From Bdellovibrio sp. (GTDB lineage Bacteria > Bdellovibrionota > Bacteriovoracia > Bacteriovoracales > Bacteriovoracaceae), in the NCBI GenBank assembly GCA_016187935.1, contig JACPIU010000002.1:1-64000 (forward strand): 64,000 nt of DNA, given 5' to 3'. Below are positions 63,654-64,000 of this stretch, piece after piece. The notes beneath the pieces were generated by a model that saw only the letters and a program-made list of their open reading frames with translations, did not search any database and was not told the origin of the DNA. The position numbers were made by a program, and so were the translations under genes. The stretch's first letter is position 1. Every line of letters starts with the position of its first letter.

Positions 63654-64000
63654 ATGTCCATAGGAAAGACCGCAGAGGTAAAACTTCTTGATGAAGAACT
63701 TATCGCAAAAATCAAAGGGATTCAGATTCGTGCTCGGCATCTGGTGAATGACGCATTTGCTGGCGAATATTTGAGCGCGTTCAAAGGGCGCGGGATGGAA
63801 TTTGAGGAAGTGCGGGAATACCAATATGGTGATGATGTCAGACACATTGACTGGAATGTCACAGCTCGACATGATAAGGCCTTTATTAAAACTTATCGTG
63901 ATGAGCGAGAACTCACCGTCATGTTTGTGGTGGATGTCTCAGGATCTTCTCGTTTTGGTACTGTAGATAAATTCAAAAATGAAGTCGCCAGTGAAATAGC
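63654..64000 (+). CDS. DUF58 protein, N-terminal part (runs off the window)
   Basis: An open frame from ATG 63654 (with AGGTGGG upstream) to the window end, at least 115 residues. LVNDAFAGEYLSAFKGRGMEF, EYQYGDDVRHIDWNVTARHD and the VVDVSGSSRFG metal-ion-dependent adhesion-type segment are the DUF58/vWA-like signature that pairs with MoxR. No signal peptide or membrane helix lies in the visible part. Confidence 0.92.
   Translation, partial: MSIGKTAEVKLLDEELIAKIKGIQIRARHLVNDAFAGEYLSAFKGRGMEFEEVREYQYGDDVRHIDWNVTARHDKAFIKTYRDERELTVMFVVDVSGSSRFGTVDKFKNEVASEI

Overview
The window looks like the chromosome of a Gram-negative, motile, facultatively anaerobic bacterium. Sec signal peptides, lipoproteins, an L,D-transpeptidase, MotAB and many secreted peptidases are present. 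Gene content (pyruvate:ferredoxin oxidoreductase, Alternative Complex III, an ether-lipid-type synthase, a BatD-like/MoxR/DUF58 operon) fits a lineage formerly placed in Deltaproteobacteria, perhaps Bdellovibrionota/Oligoflexia. That placement is inference from gene content only. There are no rRNAs, tRNAs or CRISPR arrays that I could see.

Left part (1-22.6 kb). A decayed IS1595-type transposase tail (1-325) is followed by a large secreted protein and a truncated OHCU-decarboxylase-like gene. A run of secreted hydrolases follows (M28, M14 and C39 peptidases; later an M1-like gluzincin at 15.4 kb). Between them lies a three-gene molybdenum hydroxylase operon (7.95-13.3 kb). Its FAD subunit carries a complete GltD-like NAD(P)H oxidoreductase inserted between the cysteines of a 4-hydroxybenzoyl-CoA-reductase-like [4Fe-4S] loop, and that insert is itself interrupted in frame by a 125-bp palindrome. 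motAB follows behind a good sigma-28 promoter. Next come a frameshifted EamA transporter with a His-rich tail, a hotdog thioesterase, a CBS protein, a 796-residue HEMSH protein and a dicarboxylate/amino-acid symporter.

Middle part (22.7-34.6 kb). This holds an L,D-transpeptidase, nifJ with a dihydroorotate-dehydrogenase-like partner, and two radical SAM genes. A four-gene minus-strand operon encodes an alkyl-DHAP-synthase-like flavoprotein, GlpD, a lipid kinase and an SPL-like radical SAM protein.

Respiratory block (34.8-51.5 kb). Thirteen consecutive plus-strand genes encode a diheme cytochrome (like Thermus NarC), NarGHJI, Alternative Complex III (ActABCDEF, with ActD lacking its N-terminal domain), NarK and a NifU-C-like protein. 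Two FNR/CRP-type dyads 61 bp apart precede the block. Together these would oxidise menaquinol, reduce cytoplasmic nitrate and import nitrate/export nitrite, with periplasmic cytochromes possibly linking the two complexes.

Right part (51.5-64 kb). An ankyrin protein, a glycosyltransferase, a second 125-bp palindromic element, a divergent SelO-like pseudokinase, a peptidase-E-like protein, an iron-type ABC importer (binding protein, fused permease, ATPase) and the start of a MoxR/DUF58 operon headed by a thioredoxin/BatD-like fusion.

The strongest candidates for something new are the composite FAD/GltD subunit with its in-frame palindrome, and the joined nar-act block.
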